Below are positions 34,287 to 42,791 of a stretch of 64,000 nucleotides of DNA, one piece after another; position 1 is the stretch's first letter; each line of letters starts with the position of its first letter. A program made the position numbers and the translations under genes. The stretch is from CANLBN01 sp965230205 (GTDB lineage: Bacteria; Pseudomonadota; Gammaproteobacteria; Pseudomonadales; Cellvibrionaceae), in NCBI GenBank assembly GCA_965230205.1, contig OZ245996.1:1-64000 (forward strand), in the 5' to 3' direction. The notes under the pieces are model-generated. The model did not search any database. It saw only the letters and a program-made list of their open reading frames with translations, and was not told the origin of the DNA.

Positions 34287-36116
34287 CTATTGATTACCTA
34301 AAAAACCACCTGATTGATGCGACCATAATTGAGAATATATGCCGCCGGAAGCAATCAACTGCTCATGATTACCCTGCTCAACAATACTCCCTTCATCCAA
34401 TACAATCAATCGATCCATGGCTGCAATTGTCGATAGGCGATGAGCTATCGCGATCACAGTTTTACCCTGCATTAACCGGTATAGATTCTCCTGTATTGCT
34501 GACTCCACTTCTGAATCCAAAGCTGATGTGGCTTCATCAAGCACGAGTATCGGTGCATCCTTTAACAATACACGAGCAATCGCAATTCTTTGTCGTTGGC
34601 CGCCAGACAACTTAACGCCGCGCTCACCAACTTGAGCCTCATAACCGATATTGCCACTTAAATCACTTAAGCCCTGAATAAAGTCATGAGCATGAGCTTT
34701 TTTAGCAGCTTCTATCATCTCCGCTTCTGTTGCCTCTGGCCGCCCATACAAAATATTATCTCTTACAGAACGATGGAGCAACGACGTATCTTGAGTCACA
34801 ACGCCCACTGCTGCACGTAAGCTTTTTTGCTCAATATCACTAATATCACAGTCGTCAATAAGAATTCTGCCCGCCTCTGTATCATGGAAGCGCAATAGTA
34901 AATTGACCAACGTCGACTTGCCTGAACCAGAACGGCCAATCAAACCGATTTTTTCACCTGGCTTAATGTTTAAAGAAAAGTTTTCGAACAAACCTTCAGA
35001 CTGACCGTAGTGAAAACGCACCTGATCAAATCGAATCTCACCATCACCGACTTTCAGAGGTGGGGCATCAGGTTTATCTTGAACTTCTCGGGAACGCGAC
35101 AAAGTATTAATACCATCCTGTACCGTACCTACATTTTCAAACAAGGCTGAGACTTCCCACATAATCCATTGAGACATGCCGTTAAGACGCAAATTTAAGC
35201 CTATCGCAATGGCTATTGCACCGGTCGACACTGCACCTTCTAACCATAAATAGATTGATAGAGCACCGACAGAAAAAATAAGTAACGAGTTCAATAACCA
35301 GACAGTCACTTGAAGCTTAGTGACTAAACGCATTTGCGGGTAGACCGTCTTCAAGAATAGCTTCATTCCCTCTTTCGTATACGATGACTCTCTCTGCGCA
35401 TGAGAAAACAGTTTGACTGTACTGATATTGGTATAACTATCGACAATACGTCCAGTCATAACAGATCGAGCATCTGCCTGCTTTGCAGAAATGTCTCTCA
35501 AACGAGGAATAAAATAAGATAAGGCGATAATATAAGCGATCAACCAGACAATTAACGGGGTAATCAATCTAAAATCTGATGTCGCAACGATAAACAGCAT
35601 GCCTACAAAATAGACAGAAACAAATAACAAGACATCGAGTACTTTCATCACCGATTCGCGAACCGCTAACGCCGTTTGCAGTACTTTAGTCGCAACACGA
35701 CCAGCGAATTCATTTTGATAAAACGAATAACTTTGGCCCAATAAATAACGATGCATATTCCAGCGAATCGCCATGGGGTAATTACCTAGCAATACCTGAT
35801 GAATAAAGATTGAATGAAATAAAACCGTTAACGGAATGGCAATTAAAATGATAAATGCCATCCATAATAAAGTACTCCCCTCTTCTTCAAGAAAAGTCTC
35901 GGGGTTTTTAGATGATAACCAGTCAACAAGCTGACCAAGGAAATCAAACAAGGAAACTTCAAGTATTGCCAGCAACCCTGTTAACACTGCCATAATCAGC
36001 AAGTGTTTTTCAGCGCCCTTCGTATAATGTCGACAGAATGCCAATAAGCCTGAAGGAGGTTGTTTGGGGTCTTCTGGAGGAAAGGGTTCGATAAAGCTTT
36101 CAAAAAAGCGAAACAT
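34287..36116 (-). CDS. ABC transporter, fused membrane and ATPase domains
   Basis: A 609-residue half-transporter exporter: six membrane segments (about residues 40-320) and a nucleotide-binding domain with Walker A GRSGSGKSTLVN, signature LSGGQRQRIAIARV, Walker B ILVLDEATSALD and the H-loop IAIAHRLST. It is the MsbA/multidrug type and should act as a homodimer. The substrate cannot be told from sequence. It stands alone on its strand. Confidence 0.9.
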   Translation of the reverse strand: MFRFFESFIEPFPPEDPKQPPSGLLAFCRHYTKGAEKHLLIMAVLTGLLAILEVSLFDFLGQLVDWLSSKNPETFLEEEGSTLLWMAFIILIAIPLTVLFHSIFIHQVLLGNYPMAIRWNMHRYLLGQSYSFYQNEFAGRVATKVLQTALAVRESVMKVLDVLLFVSVYFVGMLFIVATSDFRLITPLIVWLIAYIIALSYFIPRLRDISAKQADARSVMTGRIVDSYTNISTVKLFSHAQRESSYTKEGMKLFLKTVYPQMRLVTKLQVTVWLLNSLLIFSVGALSIYLWLEGAVSTGAIAIAIGLNLRLNGMSQWIMWEVSALFENVGTVQDGINTLSRSREVQDKPDAPPLKVGDGEIRFDQVRFHYGQSEGLFENFSLNIKPGEKIGLIGRSGSGKSTLVNLLLRFHDTEAGRILIDDCDISDIEQKSLRAAVGVVTQDTSLLHRSVRDNILYGRPEATEAEMIEAAKKAHAHDFIQGLSDLSGNIGYEAQVGERGVKLSGGQRQRIAIARVLLKDAPILVLDEATSALDSEVESAIQENLYRLMQGKTVIAIAHRLSTIAAMDRLIVLDEGSIVEQGNHEQLIASGGIYSQLWSHQSGGFLGNQ

Positions 36117-36573
36117 GACAAGCGGTTAGGTAAGTTCAAATAAGTGACTAGAGTAACCGCTTTACTAAGCTTAGTCACCCATTAAAGGCATTAATTTTCT
36201 TCTCTTGTCCTACCATGAAAGTATATTCATAGACTAAAGGTCAATAAAAATTAATAAAACCTAACTAGAGCCGTTAATCAGAGCAGAAAATACATGACTG
36301 ATACTTCCCATTAAAAATAAAGTCATCTATATGCTTGCTAAAACTATAAGAATGGATTTGATTTACTCTAGCGATCAAGCTTTATTTACTTATACATACT
36401 TAAAATGATCTATTGCAAAAGAATAAAGAATAGGAGATGATCCGATCCATTAAGCAACAAGGAATGTGCTGACCCTCATTCCAACAAGGCCTTCCCTGCT
36501 GCTTTTACCGACTACTTTTAAAGTGACTATTTCCACTTTTTATTAATAAATTCAAAAATTTAAGGAAGAAATC
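36117..36573. other. AT-rich intergenic region, no gene seen
   Basis: 457 bases between a minus-strand ABC transporter and a plus-strand small secreted-protein gene. I checked for attC-like cores, tRNA-like folds and terminators and saw none I trust; it presumably holds both promoters. Confidence 0.4.
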
Positions 36574-36915
36574 ATGAAACGATTAACTTTAGCATTGTTA
36601 ATGCTACTTTTGTCTAATTTTACATATTCATACGGGATATATAACGGGACAGTGAAAGATGTCCGAATAGATAGAGGGGGCTGGGGGATAATAGCGTTTG
36701 ATGGTCCGGTAGTCGGCAATCCGGCTACGTGCAGGAGCACATTCTATACATCTCAAATGTCATTCGATGCAAATACAGAAGGCGGCAAGGCTATATTTGC
36801 TATGGCTTTAGCAGCAGTTGCTTCAGGGAAGCAAGTATCAGTTATCGGGACAGGTCTTTGTAATGACTATGCAAATACAGTGGAAGGGCTTAGCTACTGG
36901 CACTTTTTAAAATAA
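36574..36915 (+). CDS. Small secreted protein, same family as two cassette proteins
   Basis: A 113-residue protein with a signal peptide (to about SNFTYS) and a compact domain with two Cys (NPATCRST and GTGLCNDY) around a helix AIFAMALAAVASGKQVSVIG. The same pattern (Cys, helix FSIALSAYA or LSVLMMAFAA, then K-V strand and second Cys) occurs in the two small secreted proteins of the second array (46936 and 47362). These look like one family scattered in accessory DNA. TTAAGGAAGAAATC gives the ribosome site. Function unknown. Confidence 0.65.
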   Translation: MKRLTLALLMLLLSNFTYSYGIYNGTVKDVRIDRGGWGIIAFDGPVVGNPATCRSTFYTSQMSFDANTEGGKAIFAMALAAVASGKQVSVIGTGLCNDYANTVEGLSYWHFLK

Positions 36916-37053
36916 AGATTTAACCAAAATTTTACTTTTTCGATAATGATTGTCTAGGAAATTCTTCCAGACCACAGTAATTACTATTGTTGATTGAAAA
37001 AGCTAGCCAGCTAAGTGGATCACGAGGTATATGACTCTGCTGGATAACGTTTA

Positions 37054-39273
37054 TTACTTTTTATCCGCATCATCACTATCATCATCCAACTCATCAGGAG
37101 CAAAATCGTCGAGCGAAAACTCAGGATCTTCATCCAGGTCAGTGCTATCACTATCATCCAGAGAAAGGTCTGTATCAAATGGGTCATCATCTAATGATTC
37201 TGGTGATAAATCATCCAAAGGGTTTTCTTCTATGGATTTATCCACGCTATCTTCTTCTGCCAAGTCAATATCACTGTCATCCAGGTCGTCAATGGCCATT
37301 TCATCCATTGGCGGCTCTTCAAAGGCTGGGGTAGCTGGCTCTGGAGAAGAAGCTTTTTCACTATTTTGAGGGGCCGCAGGCTCCTCATCTTCATCGTCTA
37401 TAACGGACTTTTTCTTACCAAAAAGCTTACGATAGAGAATATAGATAACCAATATGATCAGAATATTTACAATGGCCAATGATGCATAAAGTATCCATTG
37501 CATCATGCTGTTGTCTTCTTCTGCCTGCTCATCAATTAGGTCTTCCTCAAGCGGCTCTTCTTCATCCTCTTCAGGCTTCACTTCAGAAGGCTCTGGAGCT
37601 TTAACTGGCTTAGGTGCTTCTTGAACAACCTCTTCTTCTTTAGGCTCCTCCGCTAGAGCTTCAAATAAACCATCTTCTTGAGGGTACTTAAAGGATAAAG
37701 GTTCAGGAATAATATTATTGGCTTTACCGCGATCATCGGTCGTTGTAATGCGAAGGGTCAGATGATAAATCCCTTCTTCTTCAGGAGTTAACATTAACTC
37801 CCATAATTGATCCTGATTAAAGGTAAAGTTTTTTATATGGCTGGTACCCGAGGGCTCTTTAAGCTTACCAACCACTTTTGTTTTACTTAGGTCAACTGCT
37901 TGGCTTTGAGGAATCACCTCTACTTTAAATAAGGTTTTTCCATCCTTATTAACTGTGCTTGTTTCCACAGCAAAAGGCGTGCGGACATTCACACGGTGAT
38001 TAGAGCGTCGCTGAAAGCTTTTACCATCAACATTTATTTCTATTTCGTACTGACCTACTTTTTTAAAGTAATCTAGCGGTGCATTGTAAACACCATTACC
38101 TGGCACCAGGCCATCTGACAGCCGTTTAGACCATTGCTTATTACCATCAGTGAATTTAATCGCAACATCAATATCGAGTAACTCAAGAAACTCTGCTCGC
38201 GCAATCACTTTGTTTTCTTCGCGTAAAGCTAATGATAAATCGACAATATCATTGACCATCATATTGGCAGGAATTGATTTCACCACCAAACTTAAGTCAC
38301 TGACAACGGTAATTCGGCTTTGAGGTTCTAATTCAGCAAGGACTTGCCATTCGCCTTCTAACGGGCGTTTCACGGTAATTAAATCGTATTTATCTGTGCG
38401 ATACCAATTAAGGTTAGGGTCTTTGGTTGATTGGTTATATTCACTCTGGTCAGGTGCGATAAGACGGGTATCTGGCGAATTCGGTTTACGGAAAATCAGC
38501 GCTGTAAATTCTTCTATACTGGAGTCTGTTAGAAAGCTATTTCCTTCAAAAGGCAACTCTTCTTTTGGCACTGCCTGATCAAATACCTGTAAGAATACAT
38601 TCATTAATTCATCGGCTGTTTTTGCAACGACCGATTTACCATTCGTTGCCAATGCAAGCCGGTCCATTAACTTCTTATCGACCTTATCTGAAAGAGAGAC
38701 TGTATGAATGGCGTAACCTGCATCTTGATAGGTAGGAAGCACTTCATTCAAAATGCGATTGCGCTCACGACTATTCACAGCAGGGTCTCTATCAATATCG
38801 ACCATGCCATCCGTGAGTAAAATCACATGGGTTTGAAACTTATCTTTTGTAGAGTAGCCTTTATCGTAAGCGGCTTTCTCAAGTGCTTCACCAATATTGG
38901 TAAATTGGGCAACAGAATTAATAGCCTTGGATTTAGCACTGGCCTCATCTTTCCAGGCCTTATCAACAGGTCGGTGCTTGACCAACATATTGACGTACTG
39001 CCCAAATGTCCACACTCCAGCTTTACTTCCTTCTGGCAATAATTTTACCAACATGTCCAAGGCTGGACGACGTAGATTTTGCGGGTCGTTTTTTTTCATA
39101 CTGCCGGAAATATCGATCACAATCCGAACATCTGAAGGTTTAGCTGCTTCTGGCGCCTGTGCAAAAGCGACTGTTGAAGCCAGTAAAAAACAAACCAATA
39201 AGAAAGTGCTACGAATCGCGCCACGAACGACGACTCGTCGTGGTAAAAACAGCTTAGGAAGAACAGTTATCAT
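37054..39273 (-). CDS. VWA-domain membrane protein, TIGR03503 type
   Basis: A 739-residue protein: signal peptide (to about VAFAQ), a von Willebrand A domain (about 45-235) with the metal site DISGSMKKND and LLTDGMVD, two beta-sandwich regions, one membrane helix (about 590-612, WILYASLAIVNILIILVIYILY) and an acidic low-complexity cytoplasmic tail of about 120 residues rich in Asp, Glu and Ser. This fits the TIGR03503 family of marine gammaproteobacteria, of unknown role, possibly in cell-surface protein interaction. Confidence 0.82.
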   Translation of the reverse strand: MITVLPKLFLPRRVVVRGAIRSTFLLVCFLLASTVAFAQAPEAAKPSDVRIVIDISGSMKKNDPQNLRRPALDMLVKLLPEGSKAGVWTFGQYVNMLVKHRPVDKAWKDEASAKSKAINSVAQFTNIGEALEKAAYDKGYSTKDKFQTHVILLTDGMVDIDRDPAVNSRERNRILNEVLPTYQDAGYAIHTVSLSDKVDKKLMDRLALATNGKSVVAKTADELMNVFLQVFDQAVPKEELPFEGNSFLTDSSIEEFTALIFRKPNSPDTRLIAPDQSEYNQSTKDPNLNWYRTDKYDLITVKRPLEGEWQVLAELEPQSRITVVSDLSLVVKSIPANMMVNDIVDLSLALREENKVIARAEFLELLDIDVAIKFTDGNKQWSKRLSDGLVPGNGVYNAPLDYFKKVGQYEIEINVDGKSFQRRSNHRVNVRTPFAVETSTVNKDGKTLFKVEVIPQSQAVDLSKTKVVGKLKEPSGTSHIKNFTFNQDQLWELMLTPEEEGIYHLTLRITTTDDRGKANNIIPEPLSFKYPQEDGLFEALAEEPKEEEVVQEAPKPVKAPEPSEVKPEEDEEEPLEEDLIDEQAEEDNSMMQWILYASLAIVNILIILVIYILYRKLFGKKKSVIDDEDEEPAAPQNSEKASSPEPATPAFEEPPMDEMAIDDLDDSDIDLAEEDSVDKSIEENPLDDLSPESLDDDPFDTDLSLDDSDSTDLDEDPEFSLDDFAPDELDDDSDDADKK

Positions 39274-39427
39274 GCTGTATTAATTACCCTTGAGAGCATT
39301 AAAGGTGCTATTAAGTGACAGCAACGCCTTTTAAATGCCTTATATAAGAAATTCCACTAAAAACAGTAATGTACCCTATAGGTATAGCATTAATGTATGA
39401 AATCGCAACGGTAATAAAGTGATGATT

Positions 39428-39781
39428 TTAGGATTCAGCTTGACGCTTCTGCTGATAGAAATGAGTAACGATAAGCAGTACAAGGTAGACAACCAGTGTA
39501 AATAATACACCAATTAACAAACTACGCCCGACAGGCCAAAAGCCTTCAACGCCAGAGAAGATTAAATGTAGTAAGCCTTTTACCCAAGCAGGCGCCCAAT
39601 AGGTAGGCATGGCTTCAATCGTTGCAGGTAATAATAATAAAGCCGCTACAACCAGCCGGAGTGATTGCTTAAAATAGAGCCAAGGGATAGAGCGTGTCAT
39701 TCGCCAAAAAACAGCCAACAAACCAATAACAGCAACTAGATAAACAGCCCAACCAATAATATATTCTTCGATGCTAAACAT
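39428..39781 (-). CDS. Small inner-membrane hypothetical protein
   Basis: A 117-residue protein with three or four membrane segments (about residues 8-25, 40-55, 85-107). Members of this type often sit beside the ycgN-ycgL-rnd genes in Pseudomonas-like genomes, as here. No motif indicates a function. Confidence 0.7.
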   Translation of the reverse strand: MFSIEEYIIGWAVYLVAVIGLLAVFWRMTRSIPWLYFKQSLRLVVAALLLLPATIEAMPTYWAPAWVKGLLHLIFSGVEGFWPVGRSLLIGVLFTLVVYLVLLIVTHFYQQKRQAES

Positions 39782-39835
39782 AATGACCCATACAGCTTGT
39801 TAAATAGTGAGAGACCTTTGCACAATTAAATATTC

Positions 39836-40276
39836 TTACGTAACCCACTGTATGACGCGTTCCTCGTATTCGTCGGGATGTATATAAGTTTCGGACAATA
39901 CCCGACCTTTTACAGAAATGCCAGCCTTATGTACGCTGTCACTATCCCCTGATAATAGTGGATGCCAATCCTCTAACACATCACCCTGTGCAAGCAAACG
40001 ATAAGCACAGGTTGAAGGTAACCAACCAATATCATTGACGTTATCCGGACTTAAACTTAAGCAGTCCATGACTTTTTGTTTGCGATTAACATAGTCCTGA
40101 CAACGGCAACTCTCAAGGTCGAGTAATTGGCAGGCAATATCGGTGTAATAAACTTCACCCGACTCTTCATCTTCTAATTTATGCAGGCAACATTTTCCGC
40201 AACCGTCACAAAGGGACTCCCACTCATCGGTGGTCATTTCATTCAGCGATTTTGTTTCCCAAAAATTAGCGGTCAC
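39836..40276 (-). CDS. ycgN: YcgN family cysteine-cluster protein
   Basis: A 146-residue UPF0260 protein with Cys groups CDGCGKCC near residues 23-30 and CRCQDY, which probably bind a metal or iron-sulfur centre. It lies five bases after ycgL and ends the rnd-ycgL-ycgN set. Function unknown. Confidence 0.9.
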   Translation of the reverse strand: MTANFWETKSLNEMTTDEWESLCDGCGKCCLHKLEDEESGEVYYTDIACQLLDLESCRCQDYVNRKQKVMDCLSLSPDNVNDIGWLPSTCAYRLLAQGDVLEDWHPLLSGDSDSVHKAGISVKGRVLSETYIHPDEYEERVIQWVT

Positions 40277-40281
40277 AACCC

Positions 40282-40617
40282 TTATCGCTCAAGAAAATCA
40301 TTCGCTTCTGAAATTGCCCGGCTGGTTGCTTGTGCTTCATCAGCAACAGAAGGGGGCATCTGTAAATAAAACCCCTGGTTCTCAATCGCAAGCAATACGT
40401 CTTCAGCTTTGGCTCTCGCCAATTTTTTATCCGGTGTAATCATTAATGTCATTGCCAATTCCATACGACCGGTTCTTTGCTTTAGTGTATCAGGCAATTT
40501 TTCTAAGCCATCACGCTTATCAATATAGATATACATTCCTTCTTTCTTAGAACAACGATAAATCTCGCAGATCACCTGCTTATTATTAGTATCCTCTGTA
40601 TTTTCTTCAGTACTCAT
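40282..40617 (-). CDS. ycgL: YcgL domain protein
   Basis: A 111-residue protein with the YcgL fold: CEIYRCSKKEGMYIYIDKRDGLEKLPDTL and MTLMITPDKKLARAKAEDVLLAIENQGFYLQMPP. Four-base overlap with rnd upstream shows co-translation. The N-terminal about 13 residues are an acidic extension. Role unknown; it always travels with rnd in this group of bacteria. Confidence 0.9.
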   Translation of the reverse strand: MSTEENTEDTNNKQVICEIYRCSKKEGMYIYIDKRDGLEKLPDTLKQRTGRMELAMTLMITPDKKLARAKAEDVLLAIENQGFYLQMPPSVADEAQATSRAISEANDFLER

Positions 40618-41747
40618 TTTGTGTTACTCGATAAATAATTTAATAGGGGTTGGCCAATCACATCCTGCCGCCACCCTTTTAATGATCCCGGCAATTCGAT
40701 CAAAGAACCTTGAGCACTCCTCACCAAAGCTTCGATATCTTTTTTACGAGCCAAAAACTCAGGAGGAATATTGAGTGACTCAGCGATTTCAACGGATATT
40801 TCTTTCAGCGATTTAAATAGCGTACGTTGATCCAAGGTCAATGGCGATGATAACCGCTGCGGGTATGTGCTCGGATCATCAAGTACTTGTTGAATTAACT
40901 GTAAGCAGTGAGCACCATATTGTTCAATAAAGTTAGGATAAATATCGCGTACTCTGCGCAACTGTTTATTATTTTCAGGGAGACGTTGAGCCATCTCTAA
41001 TAAAGTTGCATCTTTTATTAAGCGGTTGCGCGGGATATCCAATTGTCTCACCTCCTGCTCTCGCCAATGACACAATTGTTGTAAAACTGCCAATTGATGT
41101 GACTGCAACTTCCAAGCAGATTTCACACGTAAATAGTATTGCCCTAACTCTTCTTGTGCAATTTTGTCCAACAACTGTTGGCATTCCAGCTCCACCCAAG
41201 GCAAACGTTGTTTCTGGCTTAACTGTGAGGTGAGCATGTCGTAGACTTCTAATAGATGCACAACATCTAAGGCCGCATAATTTAATTGCGATTGACTCAA
41301 TGGTCGCTGTAACCAATCAGAACGTGTTTCCTCTTTAGGGATAACTTCGTCTTTAATATGATGAATAAGGTTCGCATAACCGATCGACGCACCATAACCC
41401 GCAAACGCTGCTGCAATTTGAGTATCAAACAATGGTGTTGGCAACGCTGATAGATAATGCTCAAAAACACTGAGGTCTTCCGAGCAAGAATGTATCACTT
41501 TGATCACATTCGTATTCTGCCAAACTGTTTTTAAAGGTTGCGTATCTTCAATTTCTAAAGGATCAACAAGGTAAACACCTTGATTATCAGCAATTTGTAA
41601 CAAGCCAATTTTCGGGAAAAAAGTGCGTGTCCGAATAAATTCTGTATCCAGTGCAATAACGGATTGCTGTTGCCACTGCTCACATAATTCAGCCAAACGC
41701 TGATCAGTATCAACCCATTCAAACTCTATCGGTGCAAGTGATCCCAT
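40614..41747 (-). CDS. rnd: Ribonuclease D
   Basis: A 377-residue 3'-5' exonuclease that trims tRNA precursors. The DEDD catalytic set is visible in VIALDTEFIRTRTFFP, VIHSCSEDLSVF and YAALDVVHLLEVYD; an HRDC domain follows (about 210-290). I use ATG 41747; two in-frame TTG codons precede it. It lies 12 bases after recR on the same strand. Confidence 0.93.
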   Translation of the reverse strand: MGSLAPIEFEWVDTDQRLAELCEQWQQQSVIALDTEFIRTRTFFPKIGLLQIADNQGVYLVDPLEIEDTQPLKTVWQNTNVIKVIHSCSEDLSVFEHYLSALPTPLFDTQIAAAFAGYGASIGYANLIHHIKDEVIPKEETRSDWLQRPLSQSQLNYAALDVVHLLEVYDMLTSQLSQKQRLPWVELECQQLLDKIAQEELGQYYLRVKSAWKLQSHQLAVLQQLCHWREQEVRQLDIPRNRLIKDATLLEMAQRLPENNKQLRRVRDIYPNFIEQYGAHCLQLIQQVLDDPSTYPQRLSSPLTLDQRTLFKSLKEISVEIAESLNIPPEFLARKKDIEALVRSAQGSLIELPGSLKGWRQDVIGQPLLNYLSSNTK

Positions 41748-41758
41748 AGACAACAACC

Positions 41759-42352
41759 TTAAAACGTTCGTCGACTGCTAAAGGCATGGGCCAGAGTCCC
41801 ACCATCGATATACTCCAACTCTCCTCCAAGAGGAACACCATGAGCAATACGAGAGACAACAACCCCGTATTGTCGCGCGCGCTCTGCGATATAGTGAGCT
41901 GTCGCTTCACCTTCTACTGTCGGGTTTGTTGCCAGAATTAACTCTTCCACATCACCAGACTGCAAACGTTGTTCAAGAATAGGCAGGCCTATCTCGCTCG
42001 GGCCTATACCATCGATAGGTGATAAATGTCCCATTAATACAAAATATTTGCCTTGATACGTTCCCGCCTGCTCAATAGCAACAATATCCGCTGGCGTTTC
42101 CACCACACATAAATGTGCCACCTGACGTTTGGGATTGGCACAAATACCACAAATAGTTTCTTCCGTTAATGTACGACACTGCTGACAGTGGCCAACTTGA
42201 TCAATCGCTTTATCAATACCAACAGCTAAACGATGAGCACCTTCTGGATCTCGCTCCAATAAATGAAAGGCCATACGTTGTGCGGATTTACGCCCCACTC
42301 CGGGCAAGCAGCATAACGCGCTGATAAGCTCATCAATCAATGGACTAAACAT
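41759..42352 (-). CDS. recR: Recombination protein RecR
   Basis: A 197-residue RecR: helix-hairpin-helix ALCCLPGVGRKSAQRMAFHLL, a zinc finger CQQCRTLTEETICGIC, a Toprim domain beginning LCVVETPADIVAIE, and a C-terminal Walker-B-like part. RecR with RecF/RecO loads RecA at gaps. Part of the usual dnaX-ybaB-recR block. Confidence 0.95.
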   Translation of the reverse strand: MFSPLIDELISALCCLPGVGRKSAQRMAFHLLERDPEGAHRLAVGIDKAIDQVGHCQQCRTLTEETICGICANPKRQVAHLCVVETPADIVAIEQAGTYQGKYFVLMGHLSPIDGIGPSEIGLPILEQRLQSGDVEELILATNPTVEGEATAHYIAERARQYGVVVSRIAHGVPLGGELEYIDGGTLAHAFSSRRTF

Positions 42353-42418
42353 TAAATAGGAATACTCTTTTAAGGTAACTGAAAGGCATATTGAAAAGGC
42401 AACAGTAACAAAACAATA

Positions 42419-42739
42419 TTAAAATGGCATTTTAAAACCAGGCGGCAAGTTAAACCCTGCCGCTAAGTCACCCATCTTATCTTTATTCGCAGATTCTACT
42501 TTACGCACAGCATCATTTACTGCTGCTGCTAATAAGTCTTCCAGTACTTCTTTGTCTTCACTTAATAAAGAAGCATCGATATCGACATTTTTAACATCGT
42601 GGCGCCCTGTCATGGTAACTTTAATCATCCCCGCACCTGATTCACCACAGACTTCGATATTGGCCATATCTTCCTGCATTTTTTGCATATTTTCTTGCAT
42701 GGCTTTCGCCTGGTTCATTAAATCACCGAGACCTTTCAT
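42419..42739 (-). CDS. ybaB: Nucleoid-associated protein YbaB
   Basis: A 106-residue YbaB/EbfC protein that binds DNA as a dimer: KGLGDLMNQAKAMQENMQKMQEDM, then MIKVTMTGRHDVKNVDID and a C-terminal GFNLPPGFKMPF. It stands between dnaX and recR as in most bacteria. Confidence 0.95.
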   Translation of the reverse strand: MKGLGDLMNQAKAMQENMQKMQEDMANIEVCGESGAGMIKVTMTGRHDVKNVDIDASLLSEDKEVLEDLLAAAVNDAVRKVESANKDKMGDLAAGFNLPPGFKMPF

Positions 42740-42791
42740 CTTTTTCCTCTCAAAACGGTTTAACTGTTAACGTTAGTGATATGACTTTCGA

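Noticed and set aside
37031..37369. Ser-rich plus-strand frame of 112 codons
   Set aside because: It is the antisense of the acidic Asp/Glu/Ser repeats of the VWA protein gene.
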